A stretch of 8,375 bases of DNA, taken from NCBI GenBank assembly GCA_021779435.1, contig JAJYAR010000090.1:1-8375 (forward strand). The letters run 5' to 3'. Every line of letters begins with the position of its first letter. Position 1 is the first letter of the stretch. A model generated the notes under the pieces. It saw only the letters and a program-made list of their open reading frames with translations. It was not told the origin of the DNA and ran no database searches. A program made the position numbers and the translations under genes. This document shows, piece by piece, positions 1-6,400 of this stretch. The DNA is from a bacterium. Lineage in GTDB: Bacteria; Verrucomicrobiota; Verrucomicrobiae; JAJYAR01.

Positions 1-13
1 AGCAACAAGGCAC

Positions 14-38
14 GGCGGGCCCAGCGGTCCCGCCCTAC
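14..38 (-). repeat. REP-type hairpin, class A (copy 1)
   Basis: Read on the minus strand, GTAG is followed directly by a stem with arms GGCGGG (14-19) and CCCGCC (29-34). Two further G-C pairs close over an AGC loop. The same hairpin recurs at 141-168, and a compensated variant lies at 8309-8333. A GTAG tetranucleotide at the 5' foot of a short palindrome is the known signature of REP elements mobilised by RAYT (Y1 tyrosine) transposases. No such transposase is in this window. Confidence 0.8.
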
Positions 39-44
39 CTCAAT

Positions 45-68
45 CCGGCCTCTGCGGAGGCCGGCTAC
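45..68 (-). repeat. REP-type hairpin, class B (copy 1)
   Basis: Read on the minus strand, GTAG is followed by the 8-bp stem CCGGCCTC / GAGGCCGG with loop CGCA. It lies six bases from the class A element at 14-38 and points the same way, so the two form a head-to-tail pair. The second class B copy at 97-120 keeps the GTAG and the CGCA loop but swaps two stem base pairs with compensation on both arms. Confidence 0.8.
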
Positions 69-96
69 ATCGGACGCCGAAACGCGATGCCTTGTT

Positions 97-120
97 GTAG
101 CCGGGGTCCGCAGACCCCGG
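97..120 (+). repeat. REP-type hairpin, class B (copy 2)
   Basis: GTAG (97-100) is followed by arms CCGGGGTC (101-108) and GACCCCGG (113-120) around loop CGCA. It is inverted relative to 45-68. A near-perfect 10-bp direct repeat flanks it: TGCCTTGTTG (88-97) and TGCCTTGGTG (121-130). An inverted copy of the first lies at 3-12. Confidence 0.8.
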
Positions 121-140
121 TGCCTTGGTGCCTCTATCCC

Positions 141-168
141 GGCGGGCCTAGCGGTCCCGCCCTGCTAC
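141..168 (-). repeat. REP-type hairpin, class A (copy 2)
   Basis: Arms GGCGGG (141-146) and CCCGCC (156-161) enclose CCTAGCGGT, one base different from the copy at 14-38. Here three extra bases (162-164) separate the stem from CTAC (165-168), so read on the minus strand the GTAG foot is displaced from the hairpin. The outer flank TTGAGGTAG is shared with copy 1. This copy may be degenerate. Confidence 0.7.
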
Positions 169-498
169 CTCAAGCAGAGCCTCCGCCCGTCATCCAGGCG
201 AAGGCGCAGCGGGCGCGCGCCTGCCACTTATCCGGGATTCGGAAGACAGGGCCTGTCCGGACCGGGATTGGGACGCTTCCGCGAAGGCGTAGTTCACGAC
301 TATCTGATTATAAGCTACATGTGAAATCGTGAGCCGCCGGTGTGCACGGATGCGTCCGGCAAGGAATTTGCGGCTGCGGGGGCGGTTGTTGGGGTGCCCA
401 CGTAACAAGGACGCAACTGCTAAAGGGCATGCCGGTCGCGCCGATTACGTCAGTTACGTCGGCGGCCCACATCGCGACCAACAACCCCTGATCCAAAA
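169..498. other. Long gene-free leader upstream of the binding-protein gene
   Basis: I find no convincing gene here; the short open frames resemble no protein family. The only AT-rich patch is about 301-322. It contains TATAAG (309-314), one mismatch from a -10 hexamer, but no good -35 lies at the right distance, so a promoter here is only a guess. Closer to the gene is a 9-bp direct repeat, TTACGTCAG / TTACGTCGG (445-462), which could bind a regulator. No clear terminator, riboswitch or tRNA fold is visible. Confidence 0.4.
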
Positions 499-1449
499 AT
501 GAGAGTATCACTCGCGTCTCTGGCGCTTCTCATCGCGCCAATCACTGCCATCGCGGCCCAGCCGCTTACCATCGGCGTTGCCCCGAAAGCCAAGGACAGC
601 CCGTACTGGAACGTCGTCAAAGGCGGCGTGATGAAGGCCAAAGCCGACCTGGAGGCCCAAGGCGTGACCGTGAACATTCTGTGGGATGCTCCAGCACGCG
701 AAGACCAGACTGAGGAGCAGAAACAGGTCGTCGCCTCATTCGTCGCGAAGAAGGTCGACGCAATCGTGCTTGCGCCCTCCAGCGCGCAGATCCTTGCCCC
801 GGCGGCGGATCAGGCGAAAGCCGCTGGAATTCCCGTGGTCGTGATCGACTCGCTCATCAACACGGAGAGCCCGGTGTCGGTCGTTGCCACGAACAACTAC
901 AAGGCCGGCCTCCTCGCCGGACGCCGGATCGCCGAGGTTCTGAATGGAAACGGCAATGTCGCACTTTTCCGGTTTGTGAAGGGGCACGGAAGCACGCAGC
1001 CGCGTGAGTCCGGATTCCTGGACGCGCTGAAGAAATTCCCGGGCATCAAGGTCATCTCCTCGGATTTCATTTCAGGAGCGACGAAGGAGGAGGCGCAGAA
1101 GAACGCCAACGCACTGCTTCAGAAATTCGGCGCGGAGCTCAACGCGGTCTTCGCTCCGAATCTGCCGTCGTCGGAAGGCATGCTCGCAGCGCTTCGCGAT
1201 ACCAAACTCGCCGGAAAGATCGCGTTCGTCGGGTTCGACTCGACCGATGAACTCGTCGATGGACTCCGCAAGGGCGAACTCGCCGGACTCACCGTCCAGC
1301 AGCCGTTCCGGATGGGGTACCTCGGCGTCACATCGGCCGTCGCGGCTGCCCAGAAGAAGGCCGTCGAAAAGGAAGTCGATACCGAGGTGATGATCGTGAC
1401 GAAGGACAACCTCGACACGCCCGAGGTGAAGAAGCTCCTCAATCCGTAG
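499..1449 (+). CDS. Periplasmic sugar-type ABC transporter substrate-binding protein (Peripla_BP_4 / RbsB-like)
   Basis: This 316-residue protein should bind a small ligand, probably a sugar, in the periplasm and pass it to an ABC permease. Residues 1-20 form a signal peptide with likely cleavage after the AIAA run (about residue 20). The mature part has the two-lobe type I fold: an IGVAPK strand near 25, an SPYW aromatic patch (34-37), PVVVID ending at D117, RESG with R169, FAPN with N221, VGFD with D247 and TVQQ with Q268. In position these match the RbsB ligand residues D89, R141, N190, D215 and Q235. The RbsB arginine after D89 is replaced by S118, so ribose itself is doubtful. The ATG at 499 gives a proper signal peptide but has no visible Shine-Dalgarno. 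No permease or ATPase gene is nearby, and a terminator follows at once, so it looks monocistronic. The family is firm; the ligand is unknown. Confidence 0.93.
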   Translation: MRVSLASLALLIAPITAIAAQPLTIGVAPKAKDSPYWNVVKGGVMKAKADLEAQGVTVNILWDAPAREDQTEEQKQVVASFVAKKVDAIVLAPSSAQILAPAADQAKAAGIPVVVIDSLINTESPVSVVATNNYKAGLLAGRRIAEVLNGNGNVALFRFVKGHGSTQPRESGFLDALKKFPGIKVISSDFISGATKEEAQKNANALLQKFGAELNAVFAPNLPSSEGMLAALRDTKLAGKIAFVGFDSTDELVDGLRKGELAGLTVQQPFRMGYLGVTSAVAAAQKKAVEKEVDTEVMIVTKDNLDTPEVKKLLNP

Positions 1450-1474
1450 CTCTCCAGTTTGGAGCAGTGTTTTC

Positions 1475-1505
1475 AGCGGCGGCCAGAATCGGCCGCCGCT
1501 TTTTT
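1475..1505 (+). terminator. Rho-independent terminator of the binding-protein gene
   Basis: A perfect 10-bp stem, AGCGGCGGCC (1475-1484) with GGCCGCCGCT (1491-1500), has a 6-base loop and runs into six T's (1500-1505). It begins 25 bp after the stop codon. The minus strand lacks a T-run after the stem, so it should act only rightwards and not on the incoming ccsA transcript. Confidence 0.92.
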
Positions 1506-1577
1506 CATCTCAGCCCGAACCGATCGATTGCGGCACCCACGCCGGGCGGATCGACCGGGCGGGACGGCCAAGCCATC

Positions 1578-1597
1578 GCAGATAAATCTGCTCCTAC
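1578..1597 (-). repeat. REP-type hairpin, class C (copy 1)
   Basis: Arms GCAGAT (1578-1583) and ATCTGC (1586-1591) form a perfect 6-bp stem around AA. CTAC at 1594-1597 gives GTAG-GA at the 5' foot on the minus strand. The overall pattern, GTAGGAGC followed by a hairpin and GCGA, resembles REP sequences of pseudomonads. Confidence 0.78.
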
Positions 1598-1623
1598 CGT
1601 AAAAACCGCCGGGTCGATTCACT

Positions 1624-1645
1624 GTAGGAGCAAATTCATTTGCGA
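1624..1645 (+). repeat. REP-type hairpin, class C (copy 2, inverted)
   Basis: GTAG (1624-1627), then GA, then arms GCAAAT (1630-1635) and ATTTGC (1638-1643). Compared with the neighbouring copies, the fourth stem pair is A-T instead of G-C. Both arms changed together, so pairing is kept. Confidence 0.78.
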
Positions 1646-1689
1646 CACCAATGACGGTCGGATTGACGGGACGGGTCGGCCAAGCTATC

Positions 1690-1709
1690 GCAGATAAATC
1701 TGCTCCTAC
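1690..1709 (-). repeat. REP-type hairpin, class C (copy 3)
   Basis: Arms GCAGAT (1690-1695) and ATCTGC (1698-1703) are identical to copy 1, with CTAC at 1706-1709. It lies 34-53 bp beyond the ccsA stop codon. The ccsA transcript has no separate T-tailed terminator, so this hairpin array may help end or stabilise that mRNA. Confidence 0.78.
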
Positions 1710-1742
1710 CGGGGGAGGGCCGATCCGGAACGGGGGGCCGGC

Positions 1743-3698
1743 TTATCCGGCGTGCGTTGGCTGAAGCGTCGTTGCCTTGTTGGTCGGCGAATTCCGAAAA
1801 CTGCGCCACTTTTCCAGAGGGAGCAGCGCCAGTCCGATGAACGCGAGCTGGCTTAGGACAAACCCGAACAGCAGCCAGAACGCCGCGTCCGTGAAGCCGT
1901 AACTGTGAAGTCCGACGCCGAGCATGTTCGTCCCGAACCAACTCCAGCCGGTGACGACGTTGCCGAAGACGGCGAGCGCCATGAGTCCGCGCTGGCGGAT
2001 CATGCCTGACCACCGGGCGTGAAGGATGATGGCGTTCCAGATCACGATGATGAGCGCGCCGTTTTCCTTCGGATCCCAACCCCAGAACCGGCCCCAGGAC
2101 TGATCCGCCCAGATGCCGCCGAGCACCGTTCCCGTGAAGCTGAACAGCGTCGCAAAGCAGACGATGCCGTAAACCATCCTCGAAAGAGCGTCGGCGGTGA
2201 CGCGGTCGAGCGAACGAGTGAGCACGCCGCGGATGATGTAGATGAGGGCGAGAAAGCCGGCGAGGAACGTGGATGCGTACCCGAGCGTCACGACGACAAC
2301 GTGGGTTGCCAGCCAGAAGTTCGAGTCGAGGACGGCGCGCATCATTTCCAGGGTGTCGCCGCTGAAGGAAAGCATGTGCGCAATGATGAGCGTCGTGAAG
2401 CCGATCGCCCCTCCGGCGGCGCTTCCGATGCCGTTGTGGTACGCGTATTCGAGGAACAGGCACAAGGCCACCGCGCCCCAGCCGACGAACAGCGACGAGG
2501 AATAGAGATTGGTCACCGGTGGCCGGCCCTCCAGCCACATGCGCGTGGCGATGCCGATGGTCGTGACCACCCATGCCAGCGCCATCAGCCAGAACGCGGA
2601 TTTTCCCAGGGTCTGCGGCCAGATCAGCCAGGAGGCGATCGCCGCCGCGAAGGCCAGCGCGTAAAGCGTCATGGCCCGATAGAACGGTTCGGCGACGTTG
2701 AATCGCGTTTCCACGTCCGACTTGCCGAGGGAGGCGCCGAAACGCTTCTCGAGGTCGCCGTGAAGCACGGACACAAGCTGGTTGAAGTGCGTCGCGTCTC
2801 CGGCCCGCCAGGTGCGACCGAGACCGGCGTAGGTGAGCGCCGCCGGGCTCACGTGTCCGTTCTGAAACGTGTCCGACAGCGCGGCTCCTGTGGTCTGCCA
2901 TTTGCCCGGTGCGCCGCCGCCCGATTCGGGCGGAATGACGAGGAACGTCTCGGCCGCCACCATCACGCTGAACCGGCGGGCCATCTCGACCATCTGCGCC
3001 GCGAGCGCCTCGTCGTGTGGCTGTCCGGCCTGCTTTGCCCGGACGGCCTCGACGCCCTGCGGGAGCTTGTCCTGAAGCTCGAGGAGATCGCCGAGAAAAT
3101 TCTCCGTGCCCGGCAGAATCAGCATGTGCCGCAGGTGCTGGTACTGGAGCAGGTTGTTGTACAGCTGAAGGACGGACCGTTGGAATGGGTTCCGACGAGG
3201 TGCCTCGACCTGATCCGCGAGTCGTGCCTGCGCGTCGATCGCATCGAGGTGCGGCTGGATTTCGCTGAACGAGAACCGGCGGTAGCGTGCAGGCAGGAAA
3301 CCGATGGAGGCCATGACGCGCTTCGCTGTCCCGGTGTACTCGATCCGCAGGTTGTCGTCGGTCCGGCCGATCAGCGCGAGCAGGTCGGGATTGTCGATGA
3401 GGAACGTCGGGTACGTGTCGGACTTTTCCGGGCGGAACACGACGTCGAGCAGCCACTCCGAAGGCGAGGAGACGAGGGGTGCGGTGACATTCGGCGTGCG
3501 GACCTCCTGGCGGTTCTGAAACTGGAGCAGCGAGCTGCGCGCAACCGTGTCGAGCGGTTTGAAGCGGCCGTTTGCGAGCACCGGGAGCCGTCCGAAGTCG
3601 GATACATTGAAATCAGTCGGCTCGTGGGGCGGCCGGAGCGATGCGAGGACCGAGAGAGTCGCGGCGATGAGGACCAGGAGCGGGATCAAACGCTTCAC
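1743..3698 (-). CDS. ccsA: Cytochrome c biogenesis protein CcsA, extended form (System II heme ligase subunit)
   Basis: With ResB this membrane protein moves heme across the cytoplasmic membrane and attaches it to apocytochrome c. It has 651 residues: a membrane anchor (about 4-21), a large extracytoplasmic region (about 24-338), then a CcsA core of about eight or nine membrane segments (about 341-626). The tryptophan-rich heme motif is W535-GRFWGW-D542. Candidate heme histidines are H466 (ATHVV), H560 (ILHARW) and H598 (GLHSYG), placed as in the CcsA family. The N-terminal motif LPVLANGRFKPLDTVAR (38-54) is typical of the extended CcsA proteins of Bacteroidota, Planctomycetota and Verrucomicrobiota. 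Plain CcsA proteins have only the core, roughly half this length. The start is GTG (3698-3696), with no strong ribosome site. It lies 49 bp after resB and is probably co-transcribed with it. A long open frame on the opposite strand is a high-GC shadow. Confidence 0.95.
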   Translation of the reverse strand: MKRLIPLLVLIAATLSVLASLRPPHEPTDFNVSDFGRLPVLANGRFKPLDTVARSSLLQFQNRQEVRTPNVTAPLVSSPSEWLLDVVFRPEKSDTYPTFLIDNPDLLALIGRTDDNLRIEYTGTAKRVMASIGFLPARYRRFSFSEIQPHLDAIDAQARLADQVEAPRRNPFQRSVLQLYNNLLQYQHLRHMLILPGTENFLGDLLELQDKLPQGVEAVRAKQAGQPHDEALAAQMVEMARRFSVMVAAETFLVIPPESGGGAPGKWQTTGAALSDTFQNGHVSPAALTYAGLGRTWRAGDATHFNQLVSVLHGDLEKRFGASLGKSDVETRFNVAEPFYRAMTLYALAFAAAIASWLIWPQTLGKSAFWLMALAWVVTTIGIATRMWLEGRPPVTNLYSSSLFVGWGAVALCLFLEYAYHNGIGSAAGGAIGFTTLIIAHMLSFSGDTLEMMRAVLDSNFWLATHVVVVTLGYASTFLAGFLALIYIIRGVLTRSLDRVTADALSRMVYGIVCFATLFSFTGTVLGGIWADQSWGRFWGWDPKENGALIIVIWNAIILHARWSGMIRQRGLMALAVFGNVVTGWSWFGTNMLGVGLHSYGFTDAAFWLLFGFVLSQLAFIGLALLPLEKWRSFRNSPTNKATTLQPTHAG

Positions 3699-3747
3699 GA
3701 TGGGTGGGAGTCGGCGGTTGTGGGTGGTGCCAGGCGGCGGGCTGCGG

Positions 3748-4953
3748 TCAGGCTGCGGGTGTGCGTCCAGGCGACGGCGTGAGTACGGGTGTCGTGGCGC
3801 GTGCGCGGCGACTGATGAAGCCGATCAGGTGGATGCCGAATTGAATGAGCAGGCCCAGGGCGATCAGCGCGCACGAGACGTACGGCAGGAGCCAGCTCGG
3901 GTTGCGGACGACCTGGAGGATCGTGGTGTGCTCACCTTCGTAGCCCGACTGGTAGAAGGTCAGGCCGGCATACCGGAGCGGGTTGTTCATGTAGATCAGC
4001 ACCTCGCGGCCGTTCTGGTCATCGGCCGAGGTGAGCCGGATCCGGCTGGAGAAGTTCTTCGGGATTTCGGTGCCCGGGTACACGTCGTGGCTGAACTTCA
4101 GGAGCGTCAGCGAAAACGGCTGGTAGGAGCGCTGGGGTCGCAACGCGATCTTCCAGGAGCGTCCTCCGAAGTCGAAGTGCTGGGGCGCCGGCATCTCGGA
4201 CGACACAAGCCAGGTGCCGAGGGAGCCCTGCGGGCCGATCAGTTCGACGAACGCGGCCGGCTGGTTGCGTTCGTCCTGCTTGTACGTGACAGGCTCCGGG
4301 AACGCGGTGACTCGAAGTCCGATGCCGGTGGTGGCGAGCGTCGGTGCGTCCATGTTCCCGGGCGACGAGGGCCCCTGGCGCATGACGAGCGAGGCATTGG
4401 GGAAAAACGCCTTTGGAACGACGCGGAACGGCAGCTTCGGGTGTTGGACGACGGTTTCCCTGGCGAGGTACGATTCGGGGATCGCGACGACTTCATCCGT
4501 GTTCGGATCGGTGACGTCGGTGATCGCGAGTTCGTTGTTCTGATAGCTTTCGGCGTTGTTCTTCGTCTCGCCCTCGTCGATGCGCATGTGGAACTCCTGC
4601 TGCCAGAGTCCGGTGAGGAGTTCGCCGACGAGAAGGAGGATCAGGCCGAAGTGGGCGAGGAGGATGCCGGACTTTCGGAATGCCAGCTTGAAACGGTAAA
4701 CGTGGGCGGCGATCAGGTTGATGAGGAGCATCCCGCCGATGACGTAGCCGCCGGGGAAGACCGGGATCGGAACGTCACCGACGCGCATCATCACGAAGAG
4801 CGACCTGAAGTACTTTTCCTGGACGGCCCACACGCCGAGGTTCACCTGGTCGAGTGTGGCGGCGAAGACCAGGACCATGCTGAACACAAGCAGCACGACG
4901 GTGAGCTTCAGGGACACGAAGAAGTCCCGGAAATCGAGAAGGATCTCTTTCAT
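3748..4953 (-). CDS. resB: ResB/CcsB-like cytochrome c biogenesis protein
   Basis: This is the second subunit of the System II heme export and ligation complex and works with CcsA. The 401-residue protein has membrane segments at about 14-33, 68-88, 96-115 and 355-379, with a large extracytoplasmic domain (about 116-354) between the third and fourth. The start SLKLTVVLLVFSM (14-26) and the motif MNNPLRYAGLTFYQSGY (322-338) are hallmarks of the ResB family (PF05140). H101, in LAHFGLILLLVG, is the likely membrane heme histidine; H84 is another candidate. The ATG (4953-4951) overlaps the stop codon of the upstream lipoprotein as ATGA, which suggests translational coupling. Its ccsA partner follows after 49 bp. 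The proline- and threonine-rich tail after 385 looks disordered. Confidence 0.95.
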   Translation of the reverse strand: MKEILLDFRDFFVSLKLTVVLLVFSMVLVFAATLDQVNLGVWAVQEKYFRSLFVMMRVGDVPIPVFPGGYVIGGMLLINLIAAHVYRFKLAFRKSGILLAHFGLILLLVGELLTGLWQQEFHMRIDEGETKNNAESYQNNELAITDVTDPNTDEVVAIPESYLARETVVQHPKLPFRVVPKAFFPNASLVMRQGPSSPGNMDAPTLATTGIGLRVTAFPEPVTYKQDERNQPAAFVELIGPQGSLGTWLVSSEMPAPQHFDFGGRSWKIALRPQRSYQPFSLTLLKFSHDVYPGTEIPKNFSSRIRLTSADDQNGREVLIYMNNPLRYAGLTFYQSGYEGEHTTILQVVRNPSWLLPYVSCALIALGLLIQFGIHLIGFISRRARATTPVLTPSPGRTPAA

Positions 4954-5594
4954 TGGGTGGTGGGAGCTGCGGGCTTCACCGTGTCGAGGAACGCGAGGAA
5001 GGCGGTGCGCGATCGTTCAACGACGGGCGCGGGCCCCATCAGCTTGAAGAACCAGGTGGCGCCTCCGTAGGGCACGAATGCGCCGAGGATGCGCTGCTGC
5101 GGATCGCCCGAGCCGACGAGTTCCACCACGGCGAAACGCAGCCCGTCGTGCTCCAGCCGCTGAACGCTCGTCGAGAATTCCGCTTCGGTGACGGGAGGAA
5201 GTTGAAGCTGGCCGCGCCAGCGGTTCACGTTCGCCAGTTCGCCGCCGACATCGCCGGGAAAGGCGGTGATCGAAAAATCCGCGTCAGCCGCGCCCGCTCC
5301 ATCGATGGAGTAGCTTGCCTTGCGCATCGCCGAGGCCGCTTTCTGCTTCCAGTCGCCCGGCGCAGTCCAGGTCAGGGTCGGCCCGTCCGCCGTTGCCACC
5401 GGAGTGGAAGCCATGGAACCGCCGCCCGCGGCGGCTGCCATCGGGCCCGTGGCCGGTGGGGTTCCGGGTTCGGCAAGACCCATGGCCGGGTCCTTCTCCT
5501 TGGGAATGCGGTAGGTCTCGACGGCCTGACGGCGGCAACCGATCACGGCGAGCGGGAGCATAACCGCGGCGACGACAAACGAACGGGAAGTCAT
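4950..5594 (-). CDS. Putative lipoprotein of the cytochrome c biogenesis operon, unknown function
   Basis: I chose the ATG at 5594 because it gives a textbook lipoprotein signal: a hydrophobic stretch (6-18) ending in VIGC with the lipidated cysteine at C20. An in-frame ATG at 5675 would add 27 residues and bury that signal. The mature protein (214 residues in all) has a YRIPKEKDP segment (28-36), an Ala/Gly/Pro-rich linker (about 40-72) and one globular domain (about 74-210). Visible landmarks in the domain are WTAPGDW (76-82), GGELANVNRWRGQ, and the C-terminal GGATWFFKLMGP. Similar proteins, as I recall them, occur beside ResB/CcsA in Planctomycetota and Verrucomicrobiota; I cannot verify that here. 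It has no CXXC motif and no cysteine except C20, so a thioredoxin-like role is unlikely. It is the first gene of the operon and overlaps resB by 4 bp. Confidence 0.82.
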   Translation of the reverse strand: MTSRSFVVAAVMLPLAVIGCRRQAVETYRIPKEKDPAMGLAEPGTPPATGPMAAAAGGGSMASTPVATADGPTLTWTAPGDWKQKAASAMRKASYSIDGAGAADADFSITAFPGDVGGELANVNRWRGQLQLPPVTEAEFSTSVQRLEHDGLRFAVVELVGSGDPQQRILGAFVPYGGATWFFKLMGPAPVVERSRTAFLAFLDTVKPAAPTTQ

Positions 5595-5722
5595 GTGGGA
5601 TGAGTATTCCTTAACGGGGTTGTAAGCGGGAAAAGCGTTCAGGACGCACGGAAGCCATTTCCGAACGGCTCGCAAACCGGTTTTGTTTTTGCGGCGGAAC
5701 GAGATTCAGAAATGGTATCGTC
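5595..5722. promoter_or_regulatory. Divergent promoter region between the ccs and pxp operons
   Basis: Both operons must start near here, because transcription diverges from this 128-bp gap. I cannot pick convincing -35/-10 pairs for either side. Two symmetric sequences could be operators: a perfect 10-bp palindrome AAACCGGTTT (5674-5683), and CGGAA / TTCCG (5649-5663) around five bases. An AAGGA on the minus strand (5612-5608) is 13 bases from the lipoprotein start, further than usual for a ribosome site. Confidence 0.45.
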
Positions 5723-6400
5723 ATGACGCTCACGCCGCTTGGGGACTCCGCGCTCGTGCTCACGCTGGGCGTCGGGGTCGATGAGCTGGCGCTCGCGAAG
5801 GTGCGGGCCGTCGCTGATGCCCTCAGGCGGGCGCGGATCGCGGGGGTGGAGGACGTGATGCCGGCGTTTGCGACGGTGACTGTGCACTATGACATCTCGC
5901 GCACGGCGCCGTACCCCGAGTTTCACGCGCACATTGCCGAAATCGCGAAGCGCGCGGCGGAGTCTCCGCTGGGGGCGGCGGCGGCGCGGGTTGTGGAAAT
6001 CCCGGTCTGTTACGGTGGCGAACATGGCCCCGACATCGAGGCGGTGGCGGCCTCGGCTGGGCTGACGGTTGCGCAGGTGATTCACCTGCACGCCGAGCCG
6101 GAATACCGGGTCCACGCCATCGGCTTCGTGCCGGGTTTTGCCTATTTGGGTGGACTGCCGGCGAAGCTGAACACGCCACGTCGAAGTACTCCGCGGACGC
6201 TTGTGCCGCCCGGGTCCATCGGGATCGGCGGAGCGCAGACCGGCGTCTATTCGCTCCCGACGCCAGGCGGGTGGAACCTGATTGGACGCACGCCCTTGGC
6301 GATGTTCGACCCTGAGCGTTCGGAGCCGGCGCTGCTGCACGCGGCGGACCGCGTGAGATTCCGGAGCATCCGTGCTGAGGAGTTTGCGGCATGGAAGTGA
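5723..6400 (+). CDS. pxpB: 5-oxoprolinase subunit PxpB (KipI family)
   Basis: PxpB, PxpC and PxpA together hydrolyse 5-oxo-L-proline to L-glutamate using ATP, removing a damage product of glutamine and glutamate. This 225-residue cytoplasmic protein has the usual KipI/AHS1 features: PLGDSALVL at the start (5-13), [14 protein letters not shown] (91-104), [12 protein letters not shown] (134-145), and the C-terminal signature [20 protein letters not shown] (157-176) followed by [11 protein letters not shown] (181-191). The length is normal for the family. The start codon is the ATG at 5723, with only a weak GAGA-like sequence upstream. Its end overlaps pxpC by 10 bp. B. subtilis KipI was first described as an inhibitor of the kinase KinA, but the full pxpBCA cluster here favours oxoprolinase. 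Confidence 0.95.
   Translation: MTLTPLGDSALVLTLGVGVDELALAKVRAVADALRRARIAGVEDVMPAFATVTVHYDISRTAPYPEFHAHIAEIAKRAAESPLGAAAARVVEIPVCYGGEHGPDIEAVAASAGLTVAQVIHLHAEPEYRVHAIGFVPGFAYLGGLPAKLNTPRRSTPRTLVPPGSIGIGGAQTGVYSLPTPGGWNLIGRTPLAMFDPERSEPALLHAADRVRFRSIRAEEFAAWK
6377..6382 (+). promoter_or_regulatory. Shine-Dalgarno of pxpC
   Basis: GAGGAG lies eight bases before the ATG at 6391, inside the end of pxpB. It is the only strong ribosome-binding site among the six genes and supports this start despite the 10-bp overlap. Confidence 0.75.

Larger units (their letters stand above)
1547..1711. repeat. Duplicated 53-bp unit carrying class C REP hairpins
   Basis: Positions 1547-1599 and 1659-1711 are direct copies 112 bp apart. 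The last 35 bases (1565-1599 and 1677-1711) differ at a single position; the first part has about four mismatches. An inverted copy of the hairpin core alone sits between them at 1624-1645. The block lies in the convergent gap between the binding-protein terminator and the end of ccsA. It contains no gene. Confidence 0.8.

Noticed and set aside
1..168. CRISPR array
   Set aside because: The repeats are palindromic, differ in class and orientation, and have no regular spacers. They fit REP elements instead.
87..332. Small plus-strand open frame at the left end
   Set aside because: It is largely a translation of the REP hairpins and resembles no protein.
1636..3456. Second minus-strand open frame in another frame of ccsA
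   Set aside because: It is an Arg/His-rich translation overlapping CcsA throughout. It extends through the REP array, which is non-coding.
2019..3782. Long open frame on the plus strand opposite ccsA
   Set aside because: It is rich in Arg, Glu, Asp and Gly with no membrane or domain pattern, and it lies antisense to a clearly conserved CcsA. High GC content readily leaves such frames open.
3547..5070. Long plus-strand open frame opposite resB and the start of ccsA
   Set aside because: It shows the same charged, low-motif composition and spans gene boundaries of the real minus-strand operon.
5595..5675. N-terminal extension of the lipoprotein from the ATG at 5675
   Set aside because: It would place the lipobox at residue 47 instead of 20, which does not suit a lipoprotein signal peptide.
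5712..5726. Four-codon reading frame (ATG to TGA) overlapping the pxpB start
   Set aside because: It could be a coupling mini-ORF, but a frame this short is expected by chance and has no ribosome-binding site.
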